Positions 10,117-22,151 of a stretch of DNA of 60,405 nucleotides are shown here, in pieces (within the stretch, counting starts at the first letter, position 1; every line of letters starts with the position of its first letter). This DNA comes from Butyriboletus loyo. Taxonomy: Eukaryota > Basidiomycota > Agaricomycetes > Boletales > Boletaceae. Both the position numbers and the translations under genes were made by a program. The notes under the pieces were generated by a model. The model saw only the letters and a list, made by a program, of their open reading frames with translations. It ran no database searches and was not told the origin of the DNA. Where the stretch lies: NCBI GenBank assembly GCA_038093515.1, contig JBBPSI010000154.1, forward strand, positions 1 through 60,405, read 5' to 3'.

Positions 10117-10672
10117 ATTCCATGATCAGGAGCACCCACGCACGTGACACTTTTCATGCTGGCGATGGAACTGCGAAAGCGCAGCGTCGAGTTTCGGAAG
10201 CTGGCAGTCGATGGTTGTGGTATCGAATTTAGCGAGGCGGTCCGGTCGCGTTGTCTGTGGGTTTCCAGGTATTCCCCGTCCTCTGGTACCGCATCCATTT
10301 TAAAAGTCGATACTGAGGATCGAAGGCGTCTAAGTCAGAGTTGCTTTAAAGAATGTTCCCAGAATAGTGCAATTGAAACCCGGAGGCCGTGCGAATGTCT
10401 TACTACCTTTGGTAGGACTCCAATCACTTCCAACATGTCGCATTTTATCATAAAGAGGTGAGAATGGCGGCGATCAAGCATCCCGACGCAGGGCTCTCCT
10501 CAACGCCACTGTCACCTCAACACCGACAAGGCCTCACTACAGACACAGAGGCTAACGTGAGATGATGTGGACGATCGTACAGACCTGTAGATCTTTCTCG
10601 CGGGGATTCCCGTGTGACAACCAGGGCAGAAACCTCATTCAAGCCGCATAAAACGTACGTGGATCCAGACAA
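10117..10672. other. intergenic, possible alg6 5' exon
   Basis: Lies between the 5' end of alg6 and the 3' end of the FMN dehydrogenase (both minus). It may hold a short alg6 5' exon: an ATG at 10116-10118 is in another frame. Otherwise nothing recognised. Confidence 0.4.
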
Positions 10673-12360
10673 CTACAGCTTGTACTCCATCTTCATCAAA
10701 ATTTCGTCCCTCTTCCCGATGATCTCGTTAACGTCACCATACCCAGTGAGACCCATTGTGATATGCAAATCACTGATGGTCTGCATCAGGATCTGCTCGA
10801 CGCCTTCCTGTCCAGCGATCGCAAGGCCATACATGAACGGACGTGCGACTAGTGTACGAACATAGAATCAGAATCGCCCGAGTTGAAGCTCAAAAGATGC
10901 ACAACACTGACTCAAGACACCTTGAGCGCCTATCGCGAGGGCCTTGATAATATCGCTTCCCGTGCGGATCCCCGAGTCAAAAAGAACAGTCAACTTTCCG
11001 GCCTGTTGGGCAGCGCGGACTTTGCGCGAGCGCATGATCTTGTCAAGTGCATCCAGGGAGCCGATCGCACCGTCGACCTGGCGACCGCCTTCAAGTATTC
11101 CAGCGTCAGTCCAGTGAGCCTTGACAGACACACAAGCAGCATACCGTGGTTCGAAACAATGATTCCTTCGATTCCGTGTGCGATCGCTTTCTCTGCATCC
11201 TGCACACTCGAGCACGTTCGTCGTCCGTTAACGGGATCAGAACGGTCCACCCTGAATGCTACTCACTGACACACGCTGGATACCTTTGAGCACGATAGGC
11301 CCATCCCAGTTGTCCCTGATGAACTTCAAGTCTTCCCACGTCCTAAAAATGCCCGAACTTATTTCGCCGAGCCACTCCTTCCCCAACAGCATCTCCCTTG
11401 CCACATATTCGTCGCCCTTTGTGACAGCCGCTTCCCTGATCTTTTCAGGTTCGAACGGGAATATGATAGACTCGCTTTGGTGCGGTTCAAGACCGAACCG
11501 CTTCATGAACACGGGATCTGACGTGCCAACTTGAATGCCAACCCCGTAGGCGAAAGGGAGATATGCGGTTTTGATGTCGTGAGGACGCCAACCGATCATC
11601 ATAGTGTCGAGCGTGATCACGAGCGCCGTAAACCCATTCGCCTTCGCTCGTTTCAGTAACGAGAGGGTGATTTCTGAGGTACGAGGCCTAGAGGTTCCCA
11701 AGAGTAATGAGCGGTCCGTCAAGGGCAATGTTGGGGAAAGGACGGATTCACCAATAAAGTTGATACCATCTATGGCCATTCGGACCGTTGGCTGCCGCCA
11801 CGTCCTCGATGGAACGGGTGGATGCTGTGCTCATGATGAAAGGGACGCCGACGTTCCCAGCTGCGCGCGCAGTCGCGAGTTCACCGTCAGCATGCAGAAT
11901 ACCTTGCACACCAACAGGCGCAACGAACAACGGTGTAGGATATGTCACGCCAAAGATCGTGGTCTGATAGCATCATTTTCGTCAAAGCACGCCAGAACGC
12001 TTGAACGAAAACGGAAGACGGACTCGTAAACTGCGGTTCGTTGCGCCGACGAGCATTCGGGGGACGATCTTCCAATTCTCAAGCGCCTTCCTGTTTGCAA
12101 GGTCCGTCGAGCACGTTCCTGCACTTCCAAAGGTATACATGTACGCCGCTGTCGAGAAAGGCAGGCAATTCCTCCCGATCAGTCGTCGACAGGGTACTAA
12201 TCGAGTCTGGAAACGCACGTATATGGTGCTTCATCACCTCTCTCGCTTTTTCTTCGATTTCCTTGGGATCGACCGTACCCAAGATGGGTGGCTCACCCAG
12301 CGTATAAATGTCCAGCAAGAACTTGATCCATTTGTCGGGAAGCGGGGGCTGAGCAGTCAT
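10673..12360 (-). CDS. FMN-dependent alpha-hydroxy acid dehydrogenase (lactate monooxygenase-like)
   Basis: Exons 12219-12360, 12024-12148, 11752-11963, 11267-11687, 11145-11199, 10912-11088 and 10673-10848 sum to 1308 nt, 435 residues. It is a TIM-barrel flavoenzyme oxidising a 2-hydroxy acid. Visible motifs: TFGSAGTCSTD near the N-terminus, TTIFGVTYPTPLFVAPVG, HRWYQLYW, LVITLDT, LKGIQ, and the catalytic and FMN block SNHGGRQVDGA with the active-site His and substrate Arg, then FDSGIRTGSDIIKALAIGA and RPFMYGLAIAG. There is no cytochrome b5 domain, so it is not flavocytochrome b2. The length and the N-terminal insertion look most like bacterial/fungal lactate 2-monooxygenases. The exact substrate cannot be read from sequence. 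Confidence 0.88.
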
Positions 12361-12885
12361 ATGTGGTAGACGAGTTCTATCGAATCGCCGTGTTCGGACG
12401 GGTCGAGTCGATTCGATTCGATGGGGTGAAGACGTCGGGTGAAAGAGTCGCCGGGCGTGAGCGAAACGGTTTCATGGAAATTCGAGCCTGAGAACGCTTC
12501 CGATTGCCGATAGCCTGTCACTTTCCAAGTATGATGCATCGATGGTCGTACCGTCGTCGTCGTGCTCTGCCGTCCAGCTGGACTCGTGCCATCAGTTCTC
12601 CCACGGACCTCGAGTTTGTACACCAGGATGAGTGTCTCTAAAAGTTATAGGTCAAGGTACGTCGCGTTGGTCAAGCGAGAGTTCTCGGGACGTGAAATAC
12701 TTCCATCGAGTGCGTCGAATGATCTCAGGGGAGCGTACTTTGACTGAAATCACGATACGATACGATACCCTGCAAGGCAAGACGTTGTCGTATAGCATCT
12801 ATAGAGTAGAAGATCCATGACGGGGTACATACAACTCCCCAGAAAATCCGCGATAAAATGATAGTTCGCGTCCCAATCGTCAGGG
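12361..12885. other. unassigned stretch with orphan minus-strand frames
   Basis: This lies between the FMN dehydrogenase start and the SUN gene stop. Minus-strand frames at 12357-12623 (88 codons, ending on the dehydrogenase start codon) and 12790-12885 look protein-like (for example SPDDWDANYHF) but join into no family I know. They may be exons of a small gene, a decayed gene, or chance. Confidence 0.3.
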
Positions 12886-15710
12886 CTACGAACGTAACTG
12901 CCCAAATACGGCACGCTCCGGCGAATTCAACATGACGGCCTCCCCGGCAACAGACGCGTCGTCATCATCGTCCACGTCCGTATCGATCCACGCATCCGCG
13001 TCCGTACTTTCCTCCGAACGGCGCACCACCCCAAACAGAGCGAGCGGTCGGCGAAAAACGTCACGCGGTCTGCTCTTGGCCTGGGAAGGAAACGAGGAAG
13101 GCGAGATGTTAAACACGTCTCCCAGTGAACCCTCATGGTCGTACTCCCGATTCTTGTATACCCCCGACCACTTCCCGGCCCCGCTGCCGCGCCGCTCATG
13201 AAAGACCTTGATCTCGTGTAAATGTGCTGTTCGCGCCCAGCGTTTCGCGGAGCGCACATGAACGTGGCCCGATGTAGAGGACGAGTGCGATCGTGCGATG
13301 GGTTCTGCCCGAGGAAGTGTATGTGGATCGATCAACGTGCGGGGTTTCGTAGGTGTACGAAAGGCTGATGACGTATGCACACGCTTGTGCAAGGATGCTG
13401 CCGTCGATCCAACACTAAACTTGAAAGCCCTTGTCGCATGTTGAAGGCTTTGAGAGCTCGCATGTAACTCGGGCTTAGTATCTTGACTACCCCTCGGCCC
13501 TGGGAACAGCGGGTGATTGCCTGTTGCTGGTCATCGGTATTACTTCAGTGAAACGACCCTCGGATGAGAAGGTGATAATCACCAATAGCCTTCTCAGCTT
13601 TACTTCTCCTACTCTGGTCAACTGGGCTGCGACTTCGTCCCCTGAACGGCTTCCAGCCATCTGTACTACTCCCCAAACTGAGATTGCGAACACTCGATCC
13701 ACGTGTCGAGTGATACGCTGCCGGAGGAGGGTGCCGTGCAGAAGGAGCACCACGTGTGAGACCGATAAACACAAGTACTACTAAGAGCAGACATAGTTGG
13801 GCAATGCCGAGTCGCTTCTCAAGTACAATCTGCGCTGATTCAGTGGTACGAAGCTCAGCAAGGACGTAGCATTCACCTCATCCGAGAGATAGTTGACGCG
13901 AGAAAGTAGTTCGCCGTGTTCGAGTTCCAATCGCAGCCTTTGTCTTTCCCACTCATGGACCGTACGTTGATACATCTGTGCCTGCGTCCGACTCTGGATG
14001 AAGTGCAACAATTTTGTTAGTGCATTAATTAGTCGCCAAAGTTGGGTCACCTACGATACTCTCCAGCCTTCCAACTTCCTCGTTGAGCTTTCTCAACACC
14101 TCTCGTACACCGGCGATTTGCTCCTCCACATACCGTGCATACAAGGTATGATTCACTTCGAGGATGGTCAAACGATTCATAATCGTTCGATAAATAGACT
14201 CTCCACTCCACTGCGGGGAAGATTGTGTGTGTGTGGGAGTCTGTTGAGCCAGCGGAGATATCGGGGGGTTGCTTGGCTGTAATGAAAGAGTGGTGAATGC
14301 GTGTATTTCAGAATCGTGCGAATAAAGATGAGGTTGCTCTGCCGTGGGTAGGGTGGGCGAAACAACAGAGACAGGCGAGGACATAGATAAGAGCGACGAG
14401 ATCGCCTCTGTCACCGAGTGTATCCCTGTAGATTGCGTCGCCGTCTGCTGCTCCCCATCTCCACTGCTCGGTATCGACGTTCCCTCGCCGACGACGTGGG
14501 CAGAAGTCCGTGTCCGAAACTCAGAATGTGTGGATGGCCAACTGCGGGAGGAAGGTCCCTCACGAGTTGGTGTGCTCGCTGCTTCAACGGGCGATGGCAG
14601 CGAGGCGTCATTTGAGCGGGTCTCGATGGCCCCAAGTTGGGTCACGAGAACGCTCGTACCGCTATTGGATACCACTTTGGTACTCGTAGCATTGCTCGTC
14701 GCTAAGTTCTCCAACAATCGCCGCGCAGTAGAATCCTTCAGTCGCGCCTGGCTCTCGGCTTGCCACATGTCCCACTTCCATTCTTCCAGATGAGTGAGCC
14801 CGTATACCCGAAGCAGGGAGACGGGGCAATAATACTCGTGCCCGTAGTGTGAGTGAAAGTCGATTCGAATATACCGGTAAAAACCATGCAACAAAGTGGG
14901 CGGATGGAAAGACTGTCTGTACCGTTAGACCAAAAACCACTCGCGAGCCGAAAGAAATCTCACCTGGACACCTCTGACGTTCTTTGCACGATACGTCCCA
15001 GCGTGGGTCCACCCCTCGTCGGTACCGGTATACGTTTTTGCAACGCTCACGGAGAAATCCTTGAACACCCCACTAAAGAACTCGAAATTGGCTAGTTGCA
15101 CCGTGTCGATCCTGATGTCGTCACAAAGTTCCACCACCACGAACTGGGCATCGGCACTACAGGGCGAGAGCATGTACTTGTCCCTTTTGGACGCAAGAAC
15201 TGACGAGGCAGATTTGGCAGATTTGTGGGTGGTGTGTACTCGCGCAGAACAGTCCATGTTGGCATAGTTGAACCTATCAATGATAGGTACACGGAAGTGT
15301 GGTGGGAGGGTGTCGTCACTAGCAGAATTGGACAGGTCTGGAAGTATATCCATCGGTGGGATGTCGGCATTCTGGACGTTGGTTTTGCTTGGAGTATCGT
15401 TGTCGGATGTAACCACCTTGGATTTCGTGGGGACGCTTTGCAAACCGGCGTGGAACTGCTTCGACTTCCACTCTTCGAATGAAAGAAGAACATCTTCGGG
15501 TCCTTCTGGAGGGACGATGGTCGGTAGTGGTTTCAAGCAGCATAATGGTAGTTCTGGCTGCTGAGTTCGGTGTACGACGACGATCGCGCGAAACGGGTCG
15601 TTGAATGATGTTGGTAGCAAGGAAGCTGTGACGGCCAGCGCGGGCAGAGAGGCGAGGCAGATCAAGGACAATGCCAGCAGCGTCCTAGGCAACGACGAGA
15701 ATGAATCCAT
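12886..15710 (-). CDS. slp1: SLP1/Opt-type SUN-domain membrane protein
   Basis: Exons 14964-15710, 14055-14912, 13877-13993, 13583-13829 and 12886-13520 sum to 2604 nt, 867 residues. Order: signal peptide (residues about 1-26), a linker with LSFEEWK, then the SUN-like beta-sandwich (RFNYANMDCSARVH, KSASSVLASKRDKYMLSPC, FVVVELCDDIRIDTVQLANFEFFSG, GFYRYIRIDFHSHYG, YYCPVSLLRVYG), a Ser/Thr-rich stretch, a coiled coil, one transmembrane helix at about 583-600 and a 265-residue basic then acidic tail. The family (yeast Slp1, plant mid-SUN proteins) sits in the ER/nuclear envelope membrane; in yeast Slp1 works with Emp65 to protect folding proteins. A fragment of its 3' end is duplicated at 4620-4785. 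Confidence 0.88.
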
Positions 15711-16378
15711 CTATCCAAACCTACGAAGATGTCAGGTCGAGTGCTGGCATTGGCAAGCGAGTCGTAATCAGACACGTCAACAAAACTCGCGAACGAAATG
15801 AAATACTCGAAGTTGCTACGAACACTTTCGGGCCGGACGCCAAGCCGTATACAATTTGCATGATTTCAAGTCTTGCCAAAATAATTAATTAATTATAGTG
15901 ACAGGATCTCGACGCTGAGTCCCATTTCACATGGTAATTGGTGACGGCGCATATTGGGAACATCCACTATCAACCTCCAGAGTCTAGACAATATCGCCGG
16001 TGAAGACTTGCCCAGTCAAGTCGACACTCGGATTGAGACGTCATGTGTAATAGGTGTGGTGAGGTCCAGTTTGCCCACTTTGCGAGGGTTTGCCAACTTC
16101 GGTGCATGATTAAGCCTGCTGGTATACGATCACTTCGTGCTCACAGCAAGCACGGAAGTTGAATGCAGCAGCTAGAGTAGAAATAGATAGAAGACCATTC
16201 ACCTACGTAGCGTGTTTCGACAAAGTTGCTTGTTAGATTGCTGGTCCTCAATTCATTAGGAACGGGTAGCAAATGAGATTATCCAATGGCAGAGGAACAG
16301 GAGATGCGGGTAGACAACAAGTATCATGATCGTATCGCATCTTCGCCTATCTACGCTGTTGTCCGTACTACTGGCACT
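15711..16378. other. intergenic
   Basis: 5' region of the SUN gene and 3' region of the V-ATPase subunit gene. No coding frame recognised. Confidence 0.5.
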
Positions 16379-17301
16379 TTAGCACTGAAGAGAACGTCAG
16401 TTACCGCGAACTGAATTCAATCTGACAACACGACTTACTCCAACAATTTCACCAGCCCTTGTATGCATAATCAGAGCCACAATTAGACCTAAAATAGAGC
16501 ATTACGATAAGAAGACCCAAAGCAACCGACGGAACATACCGTAAAGTCCCAATACTTCAGCGAAGATGAGAATCAAAACCTACATGGCAAGTCAACACAA
16601 GGCGAAAATTGATGTGCACAAAGAACCGACCATTCCAACAAATAACCGTGGTTGCTGTGCAGTGCCCCTCACACCTGCATCACCGACAATCCCAATAGCA
16701 AAACCAGCAGCAAGACCAGCGAGGCCAACGGAAAGACCAGCACCGAGGTCAATGAAACTGGATGCAAGAGACATAGACGAGCCGACTGTAACCCCAAAAT
16801 TCGGTCAACATGCCAGAACAAATAACAAAAATGAAACATACGTGAGCCTGAGATCAGCACTGAAACGACCAGACCGTAAATCTGTATTACATGTACTCGT
16901 CATAATTGTACCAAGAACACCAACTCAAGGGCACAAACCGCAATGATACCAGCCATGATGACTGGGATAACACATCTCATCACGAGGTCTGGTCGAAGGA
17001 CACCCATGGCGGAGATACCGACACCAGACTTGGCGGTGCCATAACTAAGAGACGGTCAACCCAGGTGTCGATTTTTTACAATAAACGCATACGAACCTGG
17101 CTCCAATACCTACACCAAGGATATAAAAGGGAACGAATAGTGAGTGAATGGCTTGTGGTTGAAAACGTGAATTTCTTACAAGTGAAGACGATAGCGGAAG
17201 TGCAGCCCTACAGCTTGGTTCAATGTCGGCACTCACGAGTGCTCGTTGGTACTCACCATGGCACCAAAGAAGGGAGCGTATACAGGACAAAGATCAGACA
17301 T
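16379..17301 (-). CDS. vma3: V-type ATPase proteolipid subunit c
   Basis: Nine exons (17257-17301, 17180-17207, 17097-17109, 16939-17044, 16842-16881, 16631-16785, 16540-16579, 16439-16488, 16379-16384) give 160 residues, the usual length for subunit c. It forms the membrane rotor ring of the vacuolar proton pump. Four membrane helices are visible: [15 protein letters not shown] into the first, [15 protein letters not shown] then the second, [18 protein letters not shown] with [18 protein letters not shown] for the third, and [14 protein letters not shown] with the proton-carrying Glu in the fourth. The gene is finely split: exon 3 is 13 nt and the last coding exon is only Cys-stop. Vma11 (c') is the alternative; length and ends favour Vma3. 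Confidence 0.9.
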
Positions 17302-17764
17302 TTTTGTAGAGTTGCTGGAAACGAAGGCGGAGGGGCTAAACGACGTCGTTCGTGTCAGAATTCAACAATCTTAATCCGAAGAGACGCAGCCGGACAAAAC
17401 CGAGCGGAGAGCGAATTTCAAGTGTGGCACAAGAAGCCAAAATTGGTTTGCTTGGCAGAGGCGTTAGAAGTAAACAAACGCCTTCCTGAATTGGAGTATT
17501 ATAGCAACCCACACAACGCGTTAACGGTGGTAGCCATCAAACTCGAGGCCGATACAATCACCTCGCCTATTTTTCTCTATCTTTCTCAACATACATGTCT
17601 GCTTGTCTCCGCTTCACTCGAAGGGTAGGCCCATTCTCCTTCCCACGTTCTTTGGGTGCAAACTGCATCTCTTCATCACGCAGGTCTGGAAGTCCTTCAT
17701 TGACAATAAAGGTATTCCTGATCATTTGTGTAATATCAAATTTTATAAACGAAATATCCAGGGC
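17302..17764. other. intergenic with a short unassigned minus-strand frame
   Basis: Promoter region between vma3 (minus) and the thioesterase gene (plus). A minus-strand ATG frame from 17722 to 17567 encodes about 51 charged residues (including GLPDLRDEEMQF) and might be a small protein. I recognise no family and would not call it a gene on this evidence. Confidence 0.35.
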
Positions 17765-18534
17765 ATGATGCACAGTGTTTTCCGAGTGTCTGTGAACTCC
17801 GTTCCCACAGCCTCATAGCGGCACCTGCTAACTACATCAAAACGACAGCTGGTTATCACTCGGGCGATTCCCGGACTCGTCGAGACGAAGCTCAAAATAG
17901 AGTCTTATAATCGTGCGCATTCCCGCCGTCTAGCGTTCGCGAGCATCACTCAATGCCATACATAGTCAACAGAGTCGGGGTGCGTTCATCCTGCTCGTCG
18001 TGATGCTTTGGCGCTGATACTCGGAATACACCAGACTGTGCATGGTGGACTGATCATGTCACTGACAGATACCTTGGGTTCCTTGGTCGTTGCCTCCAAG
18101 GGACAGTATATGACGGGCGTTTCAACGGACGTCAGCACTTCCTTCGTCCGACCCGCTGGTAGAATCGGCGATGTTCTGCATGCAACGGCCACATTAACTG
18201 CTTTGGGTATGAACCTTCGCGATTGACGGGCGGGGATAGTTCAAGATTTATCTTACCAGGGAAAAGCTTGGCTTATACCCGTGTAGACTTCACAAACGAG
18301 AGTGGAGATCTGGTTGCATATGGAAGTGAGTACTTGTGCTCGATTACGATATACATACTGCCTCTGACAGTGATTCCACATAGCCCATACGAAGTACATC
18401 GGTAAATCGTCATCGGATCCGGTAGGGTGTTGTTTTGCGATATCTGCTGTACTAGCATTTTGACAGATTGACAGAACAACGTGAAATTCTCCGAAGACGG
18501 CGAGAGAGTTATAGAGGGTGAGGATATTGAATAG
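17765..18534 (+). CDS. hotdog-fold acyl-CoA thioesterase (ACOT13-like)
   Basis: Reliable exons are a first coding piece ending at 17912, then 17966-17979 (14 nt), 18035-18206, 18260-18325, 18384-18421 and 18475-18534. Joined they read through PGLVETKLKIESYN, NRVGTVHGGLIMSLTDTLG, TDVSTSFVRPA, and KYIG...NNVKFSEDGE to the stop. The HGG...D arrangement in the long hotdog helix is the active-site signature of the 4HBT/PaaI family, which hydrolyses acyl-CoA thioesters. Small size and domain order match human ACOT13-like proteins. The 5' end is uncertain: an ATG at 17765 would need a 33-nt intron, shorter than any other here. Confidence 0.75.
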
Positions 18535-19057
18535 CTGAGCTCCTTGTTTAATAGGTGCACTACCGGATTGTTTTCGTGGGGTGATCAACAAGACAGCACT
18601 CATTCTTAGTGGGTTCAGAAATTTAGACGTGACATATCATCCTTTGGTGGCTCTATAGGATACTACGAGAGCATCTGGATGAATATAGAAAGCTCATCTT
18701 CAACATCACGATGTGCACGTACCTTTCCTTCGGAACGCTTTATTAGAATCGGAAGTCGGGTGGGTAAGACCGAGTCCCTGAAGCTCGCCAAGTACAAGGT
18801 CCAGCTATCTTCTATCTCCGAATCAGCCCTCCAAATTGGCACGGGTGTAGGACCAAATCCCCGACTCCTACGTGAGTGGTGTGGATGGAATAGTGAGAAA
18901 GAACTACTTTTTTTAATATCTTCATACCGAGAGCTACACCCGTGTACGTCAGTCGATATCCGTATAGAGCATTGGTATGGTGTGCTCAGACTGAGCAACG
19001 ACCATCCAAGTCCGCGGTCCGGACAGATCAGTCCGCACCTCCCGTGTGCGTGTATCA
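18535..19057. other. intergenic between convergent genes
   Basis: 3' regions of the thioesterase and alg11 genes. No gene recognised. Confidence 0.5.
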
Positions 19058-21118
19058 TCACCGAACACATGTCCTCCATCCACTCCCTTCCCAACCCTTG
19101 ACGAACTCCTCTTCCGAGAACTTCTCCACAGCCCACCGTCTGGCCCTCTCTCTATATCCTCGTTCCGAGGCAGCATCCATCGTCAGAATCTACCCATCGA
19201 AGAGGCAGCATCAGCATTTATGTTCATATATGCCACGTGGAGACGTGGAGACGAAGCCATACCTCGTGCATAGCCATTGCGAATTCGCCTGGTGTGCGTG
19301 CATGGAAGCCAGTAGGCTGTGACTTGTAGGGCACGACGATGTCGTTCAGCGGACCTCCGGAAGCATGAGTAACGGGAATAAGACCTGCTGCCTAATTACG
19401 ACAGAAACTCGCGGTGAGCACGCGACTATTCTCGATAGGGTGTGGGAATCTGCACTGCTAACCATGAATTCGACGACATTGATTCCAAAATGTTCGTCAA
19501 TCATTGTACTAAGACCAATGCTTGAACGGGAGAGCCAACCGAGCATGTCAGGGTAGGGAGCGTTTACAACGAACGAGACTTGGTTCTGACGTGGAGGGTC
19601 AGTTAGGAACAACATCTTTACCCACAATTCATATACCTGGATGTCTAACTCCTTTGCCAAGGCACGCAAAGACTCGACCCTATCTAAATCATCTTGATGC
19701 CGGGCACCACCGAGCAATACCAGTCGTACAGGATCCAGGTTTGAACCCATTCCACGGGTCTTGTACTCGGGGTGATCCATCAGGAGCTGTGCGAATGCAT
19801 GAAGTTGTGCTTGAAGATTCTTTTCTGGCCTAGAATCACGCAAATGACACCTTGTCCCTATCTGTATACAATAATCAACCTACCGAAACTGCGCAACACT
19901 GAGAATGATTCGCTCTCTGCATTGAAGCGAAAACCTAGCCATCTCTCGCGTATCGCAAGGGGGATATACGATCACGGGTTTAACCTTGCCTGTCTTGTTA
20001 CCAATCCTTGAACCTGGTCCATCTACGCTGTACGTGACCAGTCGAGCCACTGGTGCGGAAAGAAATAGCTTTATGAATAGCAGAGGAGTCAGTCGATGTG
20101 CCCACTGGATCACCGGACCAAAGTGTTCGCGTGAAATAATAGATGCAACGTGGCTGCGTGTCCATGACGAGTTGACCATCAAGAACTGAGCATGCGAGAG
20201 AGAGAGGGCATAGTAGTACATCGTAACACGATAGTAACTGCCTCGATCATTGAGATTGGTGCAGATCCGTGGTGGACTACTCACAGACGCTTTGCTTGCA
20301 TTTTCCATGATTCGCCCTGGACGCGAGCGAGCATGTCGGTAGATATGGTTGGGTAATGAACGTATGCTCCAATGGGAACAGAAGCCCTCGTAAGCCAAGC
20401 TACGACTGGAAAGGTAAAGGCGTAACCCATAGTATCTGAAGTCGCGGGTAAGGAGACGCAAAGTGACTCGTAAGAGTCCGACAGACCAGAACGTACCAAT
20501 GTAAAGGTCTGGAATGAACCTCGACATCGCTTCCCATACGAGATACATGGAACCGAGACTCTGACCTAGGATGGTAAACCTAGGCCATCGTGAATCTTCG
20601 ACTAGCCCTCTCGATTTCAGGAACACGAAATGAAGTGCAGAAGGTTTGAGATTAATCGCAAAGCGAATCTAGTACCGTAATTTCTGTCATTTGAGCGAAG
20701 GTCGGAAGGGAGAAGTATCTGACCTTTGCTTTTTCAACGATTTCTTGTTTCGAAGCATCGGTGTCGCCAGAGTAGACGACACAGATTATGTCCTTGTGTT
20801 CGCGTTGTATATGGGCAACAGCGGTCCATAAGACGCGCTCGCCTCCACCACCTGCATTACTTGCAAAATTCTCAGGAGCTGGCCGCGGGCTCTCCACAAG
20901 TATGGCAAGTCCTCAAAGCACTACACTCACCAGTAAGGATGGAAAAATCCAGCAAACTTGTATTTTGTTGTTTCGGTTGGTTTGACTCCCAATTCCTTGA
21001 GGATAGCTTCACGGGCATGAAACGATCTTGACGATAAAACTTGAGTGTACGCTGTGTAAGAGAGTGCGAACGCAACCAGGCTACAAGCAAGACACAGCAG
21101 GAGCAATGTGGCGCTCAT
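19058..21118 (-). CDS. alg11: GDP-Man:Man3GlcNAc2-PP-dolichol alpha-1,2-mannosyltransferase Alg11
   Basis: The gene starts at ATG 21118 and ends at TGA 19058-19060 through at least six introns. Alg11 adds the fourth and fifth mannoses on the cytosolic face of the ER. Seen in order: an N-terminal membrane helix ([17 protein letters not shown]), [17 protein letters not shown] (the GT4 glycine-rich acceptor loop), [69 protein letters not shown] (the GT4 Arg/Lys phosphate-binding segment), [27 protein letters not shown] with the catalytic Glu motif, and a C-terminal helix ending [10 protein letters not shown]. Intron borders in the middle were not all resolved. Confidence 0.88.
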
Positions 21119-22151
21119 TCCTGTCCAAGAAATGAACTCTGGACAGGTATCGTATACGCCTGCCCACCTTGCCTGAAGTTGAACTTTGATCAGGTGGTCA
21201 ACGTGGAATCCGCACCAGTACTCGGAGTAGTACCGGATATACAGTAGTGCTTATGTAATATACAGCAGTGTTGTTCTTGCTTTTTCCACAGCGAGGCATC
21301 GGGTCGCGCCGCGTCGACCCATAGTATGTGAGGCGTTTCAAGGTCTTATCTGTTCGTGTGGCTGCGTTGAGCAGCATCACTTCCATTCCGCAGTATCGTC
21401 CGACCAGTGCGTGGTTTCCGCCACGGGGCCAGGGTCAGCCATGTGGGGTATGGGTGTATCCAACCAAAACTCGGCTAAAAGTCGTATGGTTCGACACACC
21501 TGACAATTGCTCATGGCATGGTTTCGCGTCGTTGTCAACTTCTCGCTTGGCAGGCAGTGATGCAGCCCCTAGACTTTTAGACTTCCTGAAGCTTCCAAAG
21601 GTGAGTTTCCGGATGGCAAAAAAATGCAAGTACCGTGGCCTCTTCTCGTGAACCGACAGTGATGGGGATTTCGCGGCCCTTGCCTCTCTAACGGCTGTCT
21701 CGCTGGTTCACCGACCTTCCAGCGCCTTCTCTTTCGGCGAACTGTACGGTTAATTCACTTTATTCTTATTCGTCGATCAAAAATAGCCCCCTGATGGTGT
21801 TCTTGTGCATGATTGTGTACGTACCTGGTGCCTTACGGTCTCCTCAAGGCCGCCCTCATTTCACTGCCACCATCAGGTTTGGACTCGGAAGAGATCGGCA
21901 TATATCGGAATGTGGAGGTAAGGTTTCTATTGGTTCATGGATGCCAAAGCAATGCAGAAGCGCGGACTCGGAACCCAGCAATGACATCCATTTATTCACT
22001 GATTGAGTTCAGTGCTGCCACTTCTTCTCAGTATTTAACTTCATCAATCCATGCTCGGTTTCTGATCATCGTGACTCCCATCCTCATCCGCTTGCATAAC
22101 TTCAAACTTGGCAGTCCGTCTACATCTACCTTTACTCGCGAAGCTGAAATC
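21119..22151. other. divergent promoter region
   Basis: About 1 kb between alg11 (minus) and the membrane-protein gene (plus). Long frames exist but none shows family features. The open frame upstream of 22152 may extend the next gene. Confidence 0.45.

Noticed and set aside
8448..10298. Several long alternative frames on both strands within alg6
   Set aside because: They overlap exons with clear Alg6 motifs and have no independent support.
12562..12747. Plus-strand frame between the dehydrogenase and SUN genes
   Set aside because: No start context, domain or splice support, and it overlaps the better minus-strand frames.
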